64,000 nt of DNA from UBA4416 sp035439445 (lineage in GTDB: Bacteria; Bacteroidota; Bacteroidia; B-17B0; Aurantibacillaceae): positions 1 through 64,000 of the forward strand of contig DAORKG010000012.1 in NCBI GenBank assembly GCA_035439445.1, in the 5' to 3' direction. The notes below the pieces were generated by a model that was given only the letters and a program-made list of their open reading frames with translations, did no database searches and was not told the origin of the DNA. A program made the position numbers and the translations under genes. Positions 51,758 to 60,606 of the stretch are shown piece by piece (within the stretch, counting starts at the first letter, position 1; each line of letters starts with the position of its first letter).

Positions 51758-52834
51758 ATGGCAAGATTTCATACCTTAAAAATAAAAGATGTTCGCAGAG
51801 AAACGGCAGATGCTGTATCGGTAGCTTTTGACGTTCCTTTAACAATTCAGCACGAATATCAATTTAAGCAAGGGCAATATATTACGATTAAGTTAAATGT
51901 AAACGGAGAAGAAATCCGTCGTTCGTATAGTATTTGTACTAGTCCATATAGCGAAAAAGAATTAAGAGTAGCAGTGAAAGAAGTAAAAGACGGACGTGCT
52001 TCTACTTTAATTAATCGCAACTGGAAAGCAGGTGATACAGTTGAGGTAATGACGCCAATGGGTAATTTCAGTTCAGTTTTATCTGGAAATAATAAAAAAC
52101 ATTATGTATTATTTGCAGGTGGAAGTGGAATTACTCCAATGATGAGTATTTTGAAGAGTGTTTTATACATTGAGAAACAAAGTAACATTACTTTGATTTA
52201 TGCTAACCGTGATGAAGAGTCAACAATTTTTAAAGCAGAAATTGAAAAATTAGCAAATGATAACGCAGATAAATTAAAAGTATTTAATGTGTATGATAAT
52301 CCTAAAAATCAAGTGAGTGATTTACAAAAAGGATTATTAACAACAGAAAGAGTGAAGGCAATTTTAGAGAATGTTGGTGGAGTAAATGCTGATGAGTATT
52401 TTATTTGCGGTCCAGGGCCAATGATGGAAAATATTAAGCAGACTTTAGAGGGATTAAAAATTGCATCAGAGAAAATTCATATCGAGTACTTTAGCGCAGT
52501 AGTTGATGCAGTGAATAAAGCAGCAGGTAACGAACCAACAGGAGCAGACGTTAATAGTGAAATTACTGTTATTCAATATGGTATCGAAACACAAATGACT
52601 TTAAACACAAGTGGTTTGACTATTTTGGACGCTGCTATTGAAGCGGGAGTTGATGCGCCTTTTAGCTGTAAGGGAGCTGTATGTTGTACTTGTCGTGCTA
52701 AGGTTATTGAAGGGAAAGCTAAAATGGATAACAATTTTGCCTTAACAGAAGCTGAGGTAGAAGATGGATTTATTTTAACTTGCCAAGCACATCCATTAAC
52801 AGAAAAGTTGGTAGTTGATTTTGATGCTATTTAA
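51758..52834 (+). CDS. paaE: Phenylacetyl-CoA epoxidase reductase PaaE
   Basis: This 358-residue protein has an N-terminal FAD domain (IRRSYSICTSPYSEKEL), an NAD(P)-binding domain (LFAGGSGITPMMSILKSVL, YFICGPGPMM) and a C-terminal 2Fe-2S ferredoxin domain with Cys motif FSCKGAVCCTCRAKV and late LTCQAHP. It passes electrons from NADPH to PaaA. Here paaE is divergent from paaABCD rather than at the operon end, so the two halves are controlled separately. Confidence 0.95.
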   Translation: MARFHTLKIKDVRRETADAVSVAFDVPLTIQHEYQFKQGQYITIKLNVNGEEIRRSYSICTSPYSEKELRVAVKEVKDGRASTLINRNWKAGDTVEVMTPMGNFSSVLSGNNKKHYVLFAGGSGITPMMSILKSVLYIEKQSNITLIYANRDEESTIFKAEIEKLANDNADKLKVFNVYDNPKNQVSDLQKGLLTTERVKAILENVGGVNADEYFICGPGPMMENIKQTLEGLKIASEKIHIEYFSAVVDAVNKAAGNEPTGADVNSEITVIQYGIETQMTLNTSGLTILDAAIEAGVDAPFSCKGAVCCTCRAKVIEGKAKMDNNFALTEAEVEDGFILTCQAHPLTEKLVVDFDAI

Positions 52835-52856
52835 TTATAAGCATTATTAATTTTTG

Positions 52857-52886
52857 AAAAGCCTCCGCATTTGCAGAGGCTTTTTT
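52857..52886 (+). terminator. Terminator downstream of paaE
   Basis: An AAAAGCCTC/GAGGCTTTT stem with inner GC pairs is followed by a T run, starting 22 bp after the paaE stop. Confidence 0.8.
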
Positions 52887-52919
52887 ATGAAGTATATTTG
52901 AGTATAAGAATTTATTACC

Positions 52920-53435
52920 ATGAACTTTCAGGAAATACTAAATGATAAAACGCTTAAACCAAAAGAGAAAACAGAAACGTTAAGTCAATTGGTTTTAAAT
53001 AATCCAAACAGTCTGAATGAATTAATAGAGTTTGCCAAAATATCTAAAGATCCAATTAAAGCAACAATAATTGAGAGTTATGAATTTGCTACTAAATTAA
53101 AACCAGAAATTGCCAATAAAACATTATTACATTTTGTGTCACAAACATTAACCGCAAAAGCACCTCGCGTTAAATGGGAATCTGCAAAAGTAATAGGTAA
53201 TATAGCTCACTTATTTCCAAAACAATTAGAGGAGGCAATTAAAAACTTGCTCGTAAATACAGAACATGAAGGAACAGTGGTGCGCTGGAGTGCAGCATTT
53301 GCTTTATCACAAATTATAAAGTTAAAGACTCCAATAAATAAAGAGTTGATTCCCGCAATTGAATCAATTATAGAGAGAGAAGATAAAAATAGTATCAAAA
53401 AGATTTATTTAGATGGACTGAAAAAATCTAAATAA
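52920..53435 (+). CDS. HEAT-repeat-like protein
   Basis: This 171-residue all-helical protein shows HEAT-type helix pairs: RVKWESAKVIGNIAHLFPKQ, VVRWSAAFALSQIIKL. It is cytoplasmic, with no signal peptide. HEAT proteins mediate protein contacts; partner unknown. It converges with purT, 3 bp apart. Confidence 0.7.
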   Translation: MNFQEILNDKTLKPKEKTETLSQLVLNNPNSLNELIEFAKISKDPIKATIIESYEFATKLKPEIANKTLLHFVSQTLTAKAPRVKWESAKVIGNIAHLFPKQLEEAIKNLLVNTEHEGTVVRWSAAFALSQIIKLKTPINKELIPAIESIIEREDKNSIKKIYLDGLKKSK

Positions 53436-53438
53436 GCT

Positions 53439-54611
53439 TTATTGACTAACTATACTGATTTGTTTTGATAAATCTATAGCTCTTTGTTTTACAGAATTTA
53501 CATCTGATTGTAAGTTGTCATACGTTAATACAACACCCATTCGACGATAAGGTCTTGTTGTAGGTTTACCAAATAAACGTACATCAGTATTTGGATTACT
53601 TAAAACATCAGTTACGCCTGTAAAGTGGTATGATGAACTGTCTGTATTTGCTAATAAAACAGCAGAAGCCCCATGTTGTTGTAATTGAATTTGTGGAATT
53701 GGAAAACCAATAATTGCTCGGGCATGTAGCTCGAACTCACTTAAATTTTGTGTGTTTGCTAAAGTTACCATTCCTGTATCATGCGGACGAGGAGACAATT
53801 CAGAAAAATAAATGCCTTTATCAGTCAAGAAAAATTCAACACCCCATAAGCCGGCTCCACTTAATGCTTCGGTTACCTTTGCGGCCATTTCTTGGGCTTC
53901 TTTTAAATCTTTATCACTTACTGCACATGGCTGCCAACTCTCTTGGTAGTCACCACGTTCTTGACGGTGACCAATTGGAGGGCAAAATAATGTAGGACCA
54001 TTTTTTTGAGTAACAGTTAATAAAGTAATTTCAGAATTAAATTTGATAAACTCCTCTACAATTACTTCTTTATAATCGCCACGTGAACCTTCCATGGCAT
54101 AGTTCCATGATTTCTCAATATCTTGTTCTGTTTTAATAATGCTTTGGCCTTTACCGCTACTGCTCATTAATGGTTTAACTACACAGGGAATGCCAATAAC
54201 AGAAACTGCTTTTTTAAAATCTTCTAAAGTTGTTGCGTATAAGTAGTTGGCTGTTCTTAATCCTAATTCTTTACTCGCTAAATCTCTGATAGCTTTGCGG
54301 TTCATTGTAAAGTTAGCGGCCTTCGCACTTGGAACTACAGTGATACCTTGTTTTTCATAATCATAAAAACGCTCGGTTCTGATAGCTTCAATTTCTGGAA
54401 CTATTAAATCCGGTTTGTGTTTTGCAACTATAGCATCTAACGCATCTCCATCTAACATATTAATAACTTCATGTTCGTGAGCTACTTGCATAGCAGGTGC
54501 ATCCTTATAGGAATCAACTGCAATCACATATTGTCCTAATCTTTGTAATGCAATGGTTACTTCTTTTCCTAATTCCCCTGAGCCTAGTAATAAAATTTTA
54601 TGACGCTTCAT
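53439..54611 (-). CDS. purT: Formate-dependent GAR transformylase
   Basis: This 390-residue ATP-grasp protein reads LLGSGELGKEVTIALQRLGQ and DSYKDAPAMQVAHE at the N-terminus, GSSGKGQS-like MSSSGKGQSIIK for ATP binding, EEFIKFNSEITLLTV and the family end FFLTDKGIYFSELSPRPHDT. PurT makes formyl-GAR from GAR, formate and ATP in purine synthesis. Length matches the family. Confidence 0.95.
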   Translation of the reverse strand: MKRHKILLLGSGELGKEVTIALQRLGQYVIAVDSYKDAPAMQVAHEHEVINMLDGDALDAIVAKHKPDLIVPEIEAIRTERFYDYEKQGITVVPSAKAANFTMNRKAIRDLASKELGLRTANYLYATTLEDFKKAVSVIGIPCVVKPLMSSSGKGQSIIKTEQDIEKSWNYAMEGSRGDYKEVIVEEFIKFNSEITLLTVTQKNGPTLFCPPIGHRQERGDYQESWQPCAVSDKDLKEAQEMAAKVTEALSGAGLWGVEFFLTDKGIYFSELSPRPHDTGMVTLANTQNLSEFELHARAIIGFPIPQIQLQQHGASAVLLANTDSSSYHFTGVTDVLSNPNTDVRLFGKPTTRPYRRMGVVLTYDNLQSDVNSVKQRAIDLSKQISIVSQ

Positions 54612-54625
54612 TTTTGTAAATGATT

Positions 54626-55267
54626 TTAAAATCTGAGAGTAAGTGTTGTTGGTAGTTTATCTTTCAATATTCCAAAATATAGTCCATATCCTGCGGCTAA
54701 ACCTATTGTTCCACCGATCAGGGCTTGTATTCTTCGTTTGGTTCTAGATACTCTTTCATAACCTAAAATATAAGCATCTTGTTCAATATAATTTGGATTA
54801 CTGATCGTATTATGTCTTATTCGAACTTTTGTTATTCCACTAAGAGCCATATACCCATATGGAAATACTGGAGCAAAAAACAATCCTAAGCCACCACTTG
54901 CCAAACCAACAACACCCGCGCCAATTAAAGCTCCACGAGCTTTAAAACCTTTTCTGGCATCTCGTTCTCCGTACATGTAGTAAAGCATTTCTTCTCTTGT
55001 GAAATAATTTCCTTTTAATGTGTCTTGGGAGTAATAATAATCTGTAAAACCAGAAGCATATTTTACGCAATAAATTTCATCATATTCGTAGTGTAATTTT
55101 TCAGCCGTGTTTGCAGGATTAATAATAGTAACAGCACCAATTAATGTATCTATTACTTTTTCCACCACATAATTACCATTCATTAATAAAATGGTGTCCT
55201 TATGTTGCGCATTCAAATTGATAGACAAAACAAAAAAGAATACTAATGATAGTGCTATTCTAGTCAT
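54626..55267 (-). CDS. Secreted/membrane hypothetical protein with glycine-rich helices
   Basis: This 213-residue protein has a signal peptide (IALSLVFFFVLSINLNAQ). A beta-rich first half (NGNYVVEKVIDTLIGAVTII) is followed by glycine-zipper-like helices (ALIGAGVVGLASGGLGLFF, LIGGTIGLAAGYGLYFG). Short conserved-looking parts, no family recognised. It is 14 bp from purT on the same strand. Confidence 0.65.
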   Translation of the reverse strand: MTRIALSLVFFFVLSINLNAQHKDTILLMNGNYVVEKVIDTLIGAVTIINPANTAEKLHYEYDEIYCVKYASGFTDYYYSQDTLKGNYFTREEMLYYMYGERDARKGFKARGALIGAGVVGLASGGLGLFFAPVFPYGYMALSGITKVRIRHNTISNPNYIEQDAYILGYERVSRTKRRIQALIGGTIGLAAGYGLYFGILKDKLPTTLTLRF

Positions 55268-55359
55268 AAGATTAAATATGTAACAAGTTTACAAATAATC
55301 TCAAATAAATACTATCAAATGATATTGACATTTGAATGATTTTATTCAGAAAAACAGAC

Positions 55360-56418
55360 CTATTCTTCGAATTTAAAACTAATTGATTGAACGGATTGCG
55401 TCTTTGATAATGAATTTAACATTGCTTTAGCTTCAGGTAATTCAAACACTTCCTTTAAGTTTCTGATTTTTCCAATCGGAACATCGTTTTTAATACACTC
55501 TGAAAATAGTTTGTCAAAATTTTGTGTTTGAATGCGATCGTTCAATTTTGAAAACAAATCAGATCTGTTTGCAACTCGTAGTTGATTATTCTCAAATTCG
55601 ATATGGGAAAACAAATCGAGATTCAGAATTTCACACAAGTGTTTAAACTGTTTATCGCTTCCAATAGCAAAGGTAATTTGATGATTATCTTTTGTTGTAA
55701 AGATTTCTCCATACGGGGCAATATTAGGATGTAATGAGCCTTGGGCTGTTGGTAGATGATGGGCAATCAGCCAATTAGTTGCCTGGTTAGCTAATGAAGC
55801 AACTGCAGTATCAAATAATGAAACTGTAATATGCGAACCTTTATTGTTTTTATGCTTATCTAAAAGTGCAATTAAAATTGCCTCTTTGAGTTGATGACCT
55901 GCTAAAATATCAATGAGTGCAACAGGCATTTTTAATGGAACTGCATTTTTTTCTCCATTCATAAACATAAATCCACTTTCTGCTTGCAAAATTAAATCAT
56001 AAGCAGTGCGAGGACTTGAGTTCCCAAATCCATTAATAGATGCGTAAATTAAAGTTGGATTTAATTGTTTTAATGTATTGTAATCTACTTTTAATTTAAG
56101 GTCATCTCCTAATTTGTAATTAGTAATTAAAACATCAGCTGTTTTAATTAATTCATAAAAGGATTGTAAATCTTTATCAATAGATAAATCTAAAAACAAA
56201 ATTTCTTTACCTGCATTAACACTCCAAAAGTATGCACTAGTTTTATCTGTTTTATCTTCAGATTTTAATTTCCAAGAACGCGTCACATCTCCTCCCGTTT
56301 TTGGATTCTCAATTTTAATCACCGTTGCGCCTAATTCAGCAAAAAATAAACCTGCCGATGGCCCAGCGAGCACACCAGCTAGTTCAATAACTTTTAAATC
56401 TGAAAAAGGTTTATGCAT
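55360..56418 (-). CDS. CaiB/BaiF-family CoA-transferase
   Basis: The 352-residue class III CoA-transferase reads LKVIELAGVLAGPSAGLFFA, GATVIKIENPKTGGDVTR, and has the catalytic Asp in PVALIDILAGHQLK. Such enzymes move CoA between carboxylic acids by a glutaryl-type anhydride mechanism. The donor and acceptor cannot be told. I start at ATG 56418; the longer frame to 56448 would be encoded by the dispersed 24-bp repeat. Confidence 0.88.
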   Translation of the reverse strand: MHKPFSDLKVIELAGVLAGPSAGLFFAELGATVIKIENPKTGGDVTRSWKLKSEDKTDKTSAYFWSVNAGKEILFLDLSIDKDLQSFYELIKTADVLITNYKLGDDLKLKVDYNTLKQLNPTLIYASINGFGNSSPRTAYDLILQAESGFMFMNGEKNAVPLKMPVALIDILAGHQLKEAILIALLDKHKNNKGSHITVSLFDTAVASLANQATNWLIAHHLPTAQGSLHPNIAPYGEIFTTKDNHQITFAIGSDKQFKHLCEILNLDLFSHIEFENNQLRVANRSDLFSKLNDRIQTQNFDKLFSECIKNDVPIGKIRNLKEVFELPEAKAMLNSLSKTQSVQSISFKFEE

Positions 56419-56423
56419 TTTTA

Positions 56424-56447
56424 TTCTCGACTTCGCTCGAACTGACA
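56424..56447. repeat. Dispersed 24-bp TTCTCGACTTCG element
   Basis: TTCTCGACTTCGCTCGAACT followed by GACA lies between the CoA-transferase start and the aldo/keto reductase stop. It is an exact reverse complement of 38868-38891, about 17.5 kb away. Confidence 0.75.
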
Positions 56448-56448
56448 A

Positions 56449-57435
56449 TTAAAAGGCAGCTTGAACAGGTTTGTTATTTAATATCAGTTCTATTTTTTCA
56501 TTTACTTCAGGAGTTATTAACGAAACAACATCTAAGGCTTTTAGATTTTCTATTAACTGTTCTTTTTTTGAGGCTCCTAAAATAGTAGTGCTGACATTTG
56601 GATTTTTAACTGTCCAAGCAATGGATAGTTGAGCTAAAGAAGTTCCTATTTCTTTTGCTAAGGCTGTTAACTTTTTTGTCTTCTCTATTTTAGATTCTTC
56701 TCCTAATGTTCGTTCTTTCAACCAGTCCATTCCTTCAATATGTAAACGGTTATCTTGAGGAATGCCATTGTTGTATTTCCCTGATAATAAACCAGAAGCC
56801 AAAGGACTCCAAATGGTTGTGCCTAATCCAAAATCTCTAAATAATAGTAAATAGTCTTTTTCCAATTTTGTTCTTTCAAACATATTATATTGAGGTTGTT
56901 CCATAGTTGGTCCTATCAATCTATTACGTTCTGCAAAAACAAATGCGGCCATAATTTCGTCATTTGCCCATTCGCTGGTCCCCCAATATAAAATTTTACC
57001 CTGTTGTATTAAGGTATTCATTGCCCAAACGGTTTCTTCAATTGGGGTGTTTTTATCTGGTCGGTGACAAAAGAATAAATCTATGTAATCTACTTGTAAA
57101 CGTTTTAATGCAGCGTGACAACCTTCGATAATATGTTTACGAGACAGGCCGGTTTGGTTTGGTTTTTTATCCTCATATCCAAAATAAACTTTACTACTAA
57201 CGCAATATGAACTGCGTGCCCAGTTTTTTTGTTTTAAAATATTACCCATTACAATTTCTGATTTTCCTGCAGCATATATTTCTGCATTATCAAAAAAGTT
57301 AATTCCGTTATCATAGGCAATACTCATTAGTTCATCAGCGGTATTGTTTTCTATCTGTTTTCCAAACGTAATCCAAGATCCAAATGATAAAGTACTTACT
57401 TGTAATCCTGATTTTCCTAATCTTCTGTATTCCAT
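56449..57435 (-). CDS. Aldo/keto reductase, Kv-beta/YghZ-like
   Basis: This 328-residue TIM-barrel protein reads MEYRRLGKSGLQVSTLSFGS, FFDNAEIYAAGKSE (Asp/Tyr of the tetrad), a Lys in the VSSKVYFGYE region and DLFFCHRPDKNTP with the His. WGTSEWANDEIM and FGLGTTIWSPLASGLLSGKY match the potassium-channel beta-subunit branch. NADPH-dependent carbonyl reduction is expected. Its stop abuts the dispersed repeat. Confidence 0.88.
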   Translation of the reverse strand: MEYRRLGKSGLQVSTLSFGSWITFGKQIENNTADELMSIAYDNGINFFDNAEIYAAGKSEIVMGNILKQKNWARSSYCVSSKVYFGYEDKKPNQTGLSRKHIIEGCHAALKRLQVDYIDLFFCHRPDKNTPIEETVWAMNTLIQQGKILYWGTSEWANDEIMAAFVFAERNRLIGPTMEQPQYNMFERTKLEKDYLLLFRDFGLGTTIWSPLASGLLSGKYNNGIPQDNRLHIEGMDWLKERTLGEESKIEKTKKLTALAKEIGTSLAQLSIAWTVKNPNVSTTILGASKKEQLIENLKALDVVSLITPEVNEKIELILNNKPVQAAF

Positions 57436-57457
57436 AATTTGATTTTAATTGCGATAC

Positions 57458-57907
57458 TTAAATATATGATTTAAATTTATTTATTGTGATTAATTGTCCC
57501 CCTCTGGAGGGGGAAGGGGGAGGACTATTTTTAGTTTCAATTTGTTCTATACAATTTAGAATAGCTACTCTTACTCTATCAATTTGATTCAGTATTTCAT
57601 CATCTTGAAATCTAATTACAGTATATCCTAAGCCTTCTAACGCCTTTTGTTTATTATCGTCTTTAATCTTAATTTCATCCAGAAAATGAGAGTATCCATC
57701 AACTTCTATAATTAGTTTTAATTCTTTGCACATGAAATCGGCAATGTAATTTAAAATGGGTCTTTGACGATTAAATGAATAACCTAGTTTCTTACTTGAA
57801 AGAACAAATTTCCATAAACACGCTTCTGCTTTTGTCATTTCATATCGGTTTTCATGAGCAAATGATTTTAAACGCTTATTATAGAAATTATTTTGTTCAG
57901 CTGGCAT
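57458..57907 (-). CDS. DUF559-type endonuclease-domain protein in a repeat-flanked cassette
   Basis: This 149-residue protein resembles DUF559, a Vsr/restriction-endonuclease-like fold: EACLWKFVLSSKKLGYSFNR, PILNYIADFMCKELKLIIEV and DGYSHFL, with the Asp and Glu of a PD-ExK-like site. The C-terminal tail (SPPPSPSRGGQL) is encoded by the left GC-rich repeat, a sign that the repeat and gene travel together. It is flanked by inverted copies of that repeat at 57496-57524 and 57931-57960. Confidence 0.75.
   Translation of the reverse strand: MPAEQNNFYNKRLKSFAHENRYEMTKAEACLWKFVLSSKKLGYSFNRQRPILNYIADFMCKELKLIIEVDGYSHFLDEIKIKDDNKQKALEGLGYTVIRFQDDEILNQIDRVRVAILNCIEQIETKNSPPPSPSRGGQLITINKFKSYI
57496..57524 (+). 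repeat. GC-rich repeat, copy 1 (inside DUF559 gene 3' end)
   Basis: GTCCCCCTCTGGAGGGGGAA with GGGGGAGGA. Its reverse complement recurs at 57931-57960 with about one difference in 28 bases. Confidence 0.85.
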
Positions 57908-57930
57908 TTTTCTCTCTTGTTTTTTACTTT

Positions 57931-57960
57931 TCCTCCCCCTGCCCCCTCCAGAGGGGGATA
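57931..57960 (-). repeat. GC-rich repeat, copy 2 (inverted)
   Basis: TCCTCCCCCTGCCCCCTCCA with GAGGGGGATA, the reverse complement of copy 1, 24 bp upstream of the DUF559 start. Copies 1 and 2 bracket the gene like terminal inverted repeats. Confidence 0.85.
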
Positions 57961-58064
57961 TGCGTTGTTGGTTAGTTTTATAAATTATAAATATTTGCCT
58001 CTATTTTCTTCAATTTTTTTGCAGGGATAGGTATTATTTGTTGTTTTCTATTTCGTTTTACATT

Positions 58065-58092
58065 GTCCCCATTTGGAGGGGGTAGGGGAGGA
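58065..58092 (+). repeat. GC-rich repeat, copy 3 (degenerate)
   Basis: GTCCCCATTTGGAGGGGGTA with GGGGAGGA, same orientation as copy 1, just beyond the aldehyde dehydrogenase stop. It is a diverged member of the family. Confidence 0.75.
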
Positions 58093-58100
58093 TTTTTTAA

Positions 58101-59519
58101 TTACTTAACTAATATTTTGGGTTCTAACATATCAAGCATGGCGTATTTTACGCCTTCTCTTCCAAGTCCACTATCTTTAACTCCGCCATAAGGCATCTGA
58201 TCGTAGCGAAGAGTAGGGACGTGGTTATGAATAACACCACCAACTTCTATTTGTTTAAAGCATTTGTCTATTTCGTTATTATCATTTGTGAAAATACCAC
58301 ATTGTAAACCAAATTTAGTATTGTTTACTTGTTGAATAGCATCTTCAATTGTTTCATAAGAATTGACACAAATTACCGGGCCAAACACTTCCTCTGAATA
58401 TACTTTCATATTATGATTGCAGTTTGTAAGAATGGTTGGTTCTACATAACTACCATTTCTTTTTCCTCCACAAACTAATTGAGCACCTTGTTGTATGGCT
58501 TCATGAATCCAGTTCTCAACTCGCATAGAGTTTGACTCATCAATCATATTTGAAATATCTGTTGATGTGTCAATTGGATTTCCTGATTTTAATTGAAGTG
58601 TTTGAGATTTTAATTCATTAATAAAAGTCTCAAATAATGACGAGTGAACTATGAAACGTTGAGCATGAATACAAATTTGTCCGCTATAAGCAAAAGCACC
58701 CATCAAGGATTTTGGTAATGCGTCTTTTAAATCGGCACTCGGAGTAACTATAGTTGCCGCATTTCCGCCTAATTCTAAAACAACTTTTTTCTTTCCGCTT
58801 TCCGCTTTCATTTTCCATCCAATTTCCGGAGAGCCGGTGAAGCTTAATAGTTTGAAGCGTTCGTCGGTTACTAATAAATTACCTGATTCTCTATCCATTG
58901 GTAGGATGGACACTGCACCTTTTGGTAATTCAGTTCTATCAATAATTTTAGCCAGCTCTAGACATGATAATGGAGTGCGACTTGCAGGCTTTAAAATAAT
59001 TGGACAACCAGCTGCAATAGCAGGAGCAATTTTATGAACTGCTAAATTCATTGGAAAATTAAAAGGAGCAATACCTGCTACTAAACCAATAGGAAAATAT
59101 TCTACGATACCTTCTCTCTGGTCAGTATCATTAATTCTGTTGAGTTTAAGTTGTTCACTTCTATCTTTTTTACTTTCTTCAGCAGCAATAAAAAAGGTGA
59201 AAGCTGAACGTTCTATTTCTCCTAAAGCATATTTTAAGGGTTTAGCACTTTCAAGACTTAATACTTCTGCTAATCGTTTTCTATTAGCGTAAATCTCATT
59301 TGATATCTGCCTTAAAATAGTGTGCTTTTTTTGTGGAGATAATTCTTGTAGTTGATTTTTAACAGCCAAAGCTTTTATGATGGACTCTTCCAAAATAAAT
59401 TTGTCAGCTAAATAGGTTGTTGCTACTAAAGAATTATCAAAAGGATTATGAACTTCTAAAGTTTGGTTGGTACTTGTAAATTTACCTGCACTATAAATAC
59501 TGTAATGTTTTGGTTGCAT
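58101..59519 (-). CDS. NAD(P)-dependent aldehyde dehydrogenase
   Basis: This 472-residue ALDH superfamily protein reads GIAPFNFPMNLAVHKIAPAI (cofactor binding), SFTGSPEIGWKMKAES, the general base region VVLELGGNAATIV and the catalytic Cys in YSGQICIHAQRFIV. It resembles NADP-type non-phosphorylating or lactaldehyde/succinate-semialdehyde branches; substrate unknown. It is not the fused PaaZ. Its start overlaps the gldA stop by one base (TAATG). Confidence 0.9.
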   Translation of the reverse strand: MQPKHYSIYSAGKFTSTNQTLEVHNPFDNSLVATTYLADKFILEESIIKALAVKNQLQELSPQKKHTILRQISNEIYANRKRLAEVLSLESAKPLKYALGEIERSAFTFFIAAEESKKDRSEQLKLNRINDTDQREGIVEYFPIGLVAGIAPFNFPMNLAVHKIAPAIAAGCPIILKPASRTPLSCLELAKIIDRTELPKGAVSILPMDRESGNLLVTDERFKLLSFTGSPEIGWKMKAESGKKKVVLELGGNAATIVTPSADLKDALPKSLMGAFAYSGQICIHAQRFIVHSSLFETFINELKSQTLQLKSGNPIDTSTDISNMIDESNSMRVENWIHEAIQQGAQLVCGGKRNGSYVEPTILTNCNHNMKVYSEEVFGPVICVNSYETIEDAIQQVNNTKFGLQCGIFTNDNNEIDKCFKQIEVGGVIHNHVPTLRYDQMPYGGVKDSGLGREGVKYAMLDMLEPKILVK

Positions 59520-60424
59520 TATTTTTTAGTCAATGCTTTAAATACATCTTCTAATTTTTGTTCTTCTTTATTCATGGTTAATACACTTAAATTGTGCTTA
59601 ACTGCAAAGTTGAATAATTCTTTACGAACATCTTGCTCCACATCAGAAATAATCTTCCAAGTGTTTCCTTCAACTAACATAGCATCTTCAACTCCTTGAA
59701 TTGATTTTAAGGTTTTTACAGAAACTTCTTTATCAAATTCAACTGTAATAATTTGCTTAGTCGTATTTTGCTGCAACGATTGCGTATTATCATTGGCTAC
59801 AATTTCGCCTTTATTAATGATAATCACTCTATCACAAACAGCTTCTACTTCCTGCATAATGTGAGTGCTCAACATTACCGTTTTTTCTTTCCCCAATTTT
59901 TTTATGAGACCACGAATTTCCTCTAACTGATTTGGATCTAATCCGGTAGTTGGTTCGTCCATGATTAAAACTTTTGGGTCATGAATCATAGCCTGAGCTA
60001 AACCAACACGCTGGCGATATCCTTTAGATAAAGCGCCTATTTTTTTGTTTTGTTCTACTTGTAAACCGGTTGCGTCGATCATCTCTTTAACGCGTTCTTT
60101 TGCGTTTTTGATTTTATATAATCCACCTACAAATTCCAAAAATTCCTTCACGTACATATCAAGGTATAAAGGATTATGTTCCGGTAAATATCCAATTTGT
60201 TTTCTTACCTCAATACTTTGTTCATTCGTATCAAAACCGCAAACTTTTGCAGTTCCTTCTGTTGAAGGAATATAGCAAGTTAAAATTTTCATCATGGTAC
60301 TTTTTCCAGCACCATTGGGACCTAAAAATCCAACAATCTCATTGGTACCTATTTCAAAAGAAACATTATTTAATGCTTTTTGAGTTCCGTATAATTTGGT
60401 TACGTTATTTACTTTTATTGACAT
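59519..60424 (-). CDS. gldA: Gliding-motility-type ABC transporter ATPase GldA
   Basis: This 301-residue ABC ATPase reads Walker A GPNGAGKST (FLGPNGAGKSTMMKILTCY), YLPEHNPLYLDMYVKEFLEF, signature LSKGYRQRVGLAQAM and Walker B VLIMDEPTTGLD. YLPEHNPLY and the C-terminal LNKEEQ-type region fit GldA of the GldAFG transporter. The partners gldF and gldG are not in the window. It is cotranscribed with the ALDH gene. Confidence 0.85.
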   Translation of the reverse strand: MSIKVNNVTKLYGTQKALNNVSFEIGTNEIVGFLGPNGAGKSTMMKILTCYIPSTEGTAKVCGFDTNEQSIEVRKQIGYLPEHNPLYLDMYVKEFLEFVGGLYKIKNAKERVKEMIDATGLQVEQNKKIGALSKGYRQRVGLAQAMIHDPKVLIMDEPTTGLDPNQLEEIRGLIKKLGKEKTVMLSTHIMQEVEAVCDRVIIINKGEIVANDNTQSLQQNTTKQIITVEFDKEVSVKTLKSIQGVEDAMLVEGNTWKIISDVEQDVRKELFNFAVKHNLSVLTMNKEEQKLEDVFKALTKK

Positions 60425-60520
60425 AGTGGTAGTTTCTAATCCAAAAATAGTGTTTTTTTATCAGATTTAATAGAACGCTGACAGCGCTGCTAGTTATGAT
60501 TTGATGAGATATAGCGGTTA

Positions 60521-60541
60521 ATGTTTGTTAAAAACAAACAT
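60521..60541. other. Perfect inverted repeat between gldA and rsgA
   Basis: ATGTTTGTT and AACAAACAT are separated by 3 bp in the 182-bp divergent region. It could be an operator or an extruded hairpin. The nearby sequence CTGTGTTATCTGCGTAC looks like a remnant of a dispersed repeat. Confidence 0.4.
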
Positions 60542-60593
60542 CATATTTAATCATAGTAAATCTGTGTTATCTGCGTACTATGCATTAATTCAT

Positions 60594-60601
60594 TATCTTT
60601 G
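60594..60601 (+). promoter_or_regulatory. -7 box of rsgA, possibly leaderless
   Basis: TATCTTTG matches TAnnTTTG and ends 5 bp before ATG 60607. The predicted transcription start falls on or next to the ATG. No TTG at -33. Confidence 0.4.
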
Positions 60602-60606
60602 CCTCA

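Noticed and set aside
56419..56448. N-terminal extension of the CaiB-type transferase
   Set aside because: It is encoded by the dispersed 24-bp repeat; the family N-terminus starts at ATG 56418.
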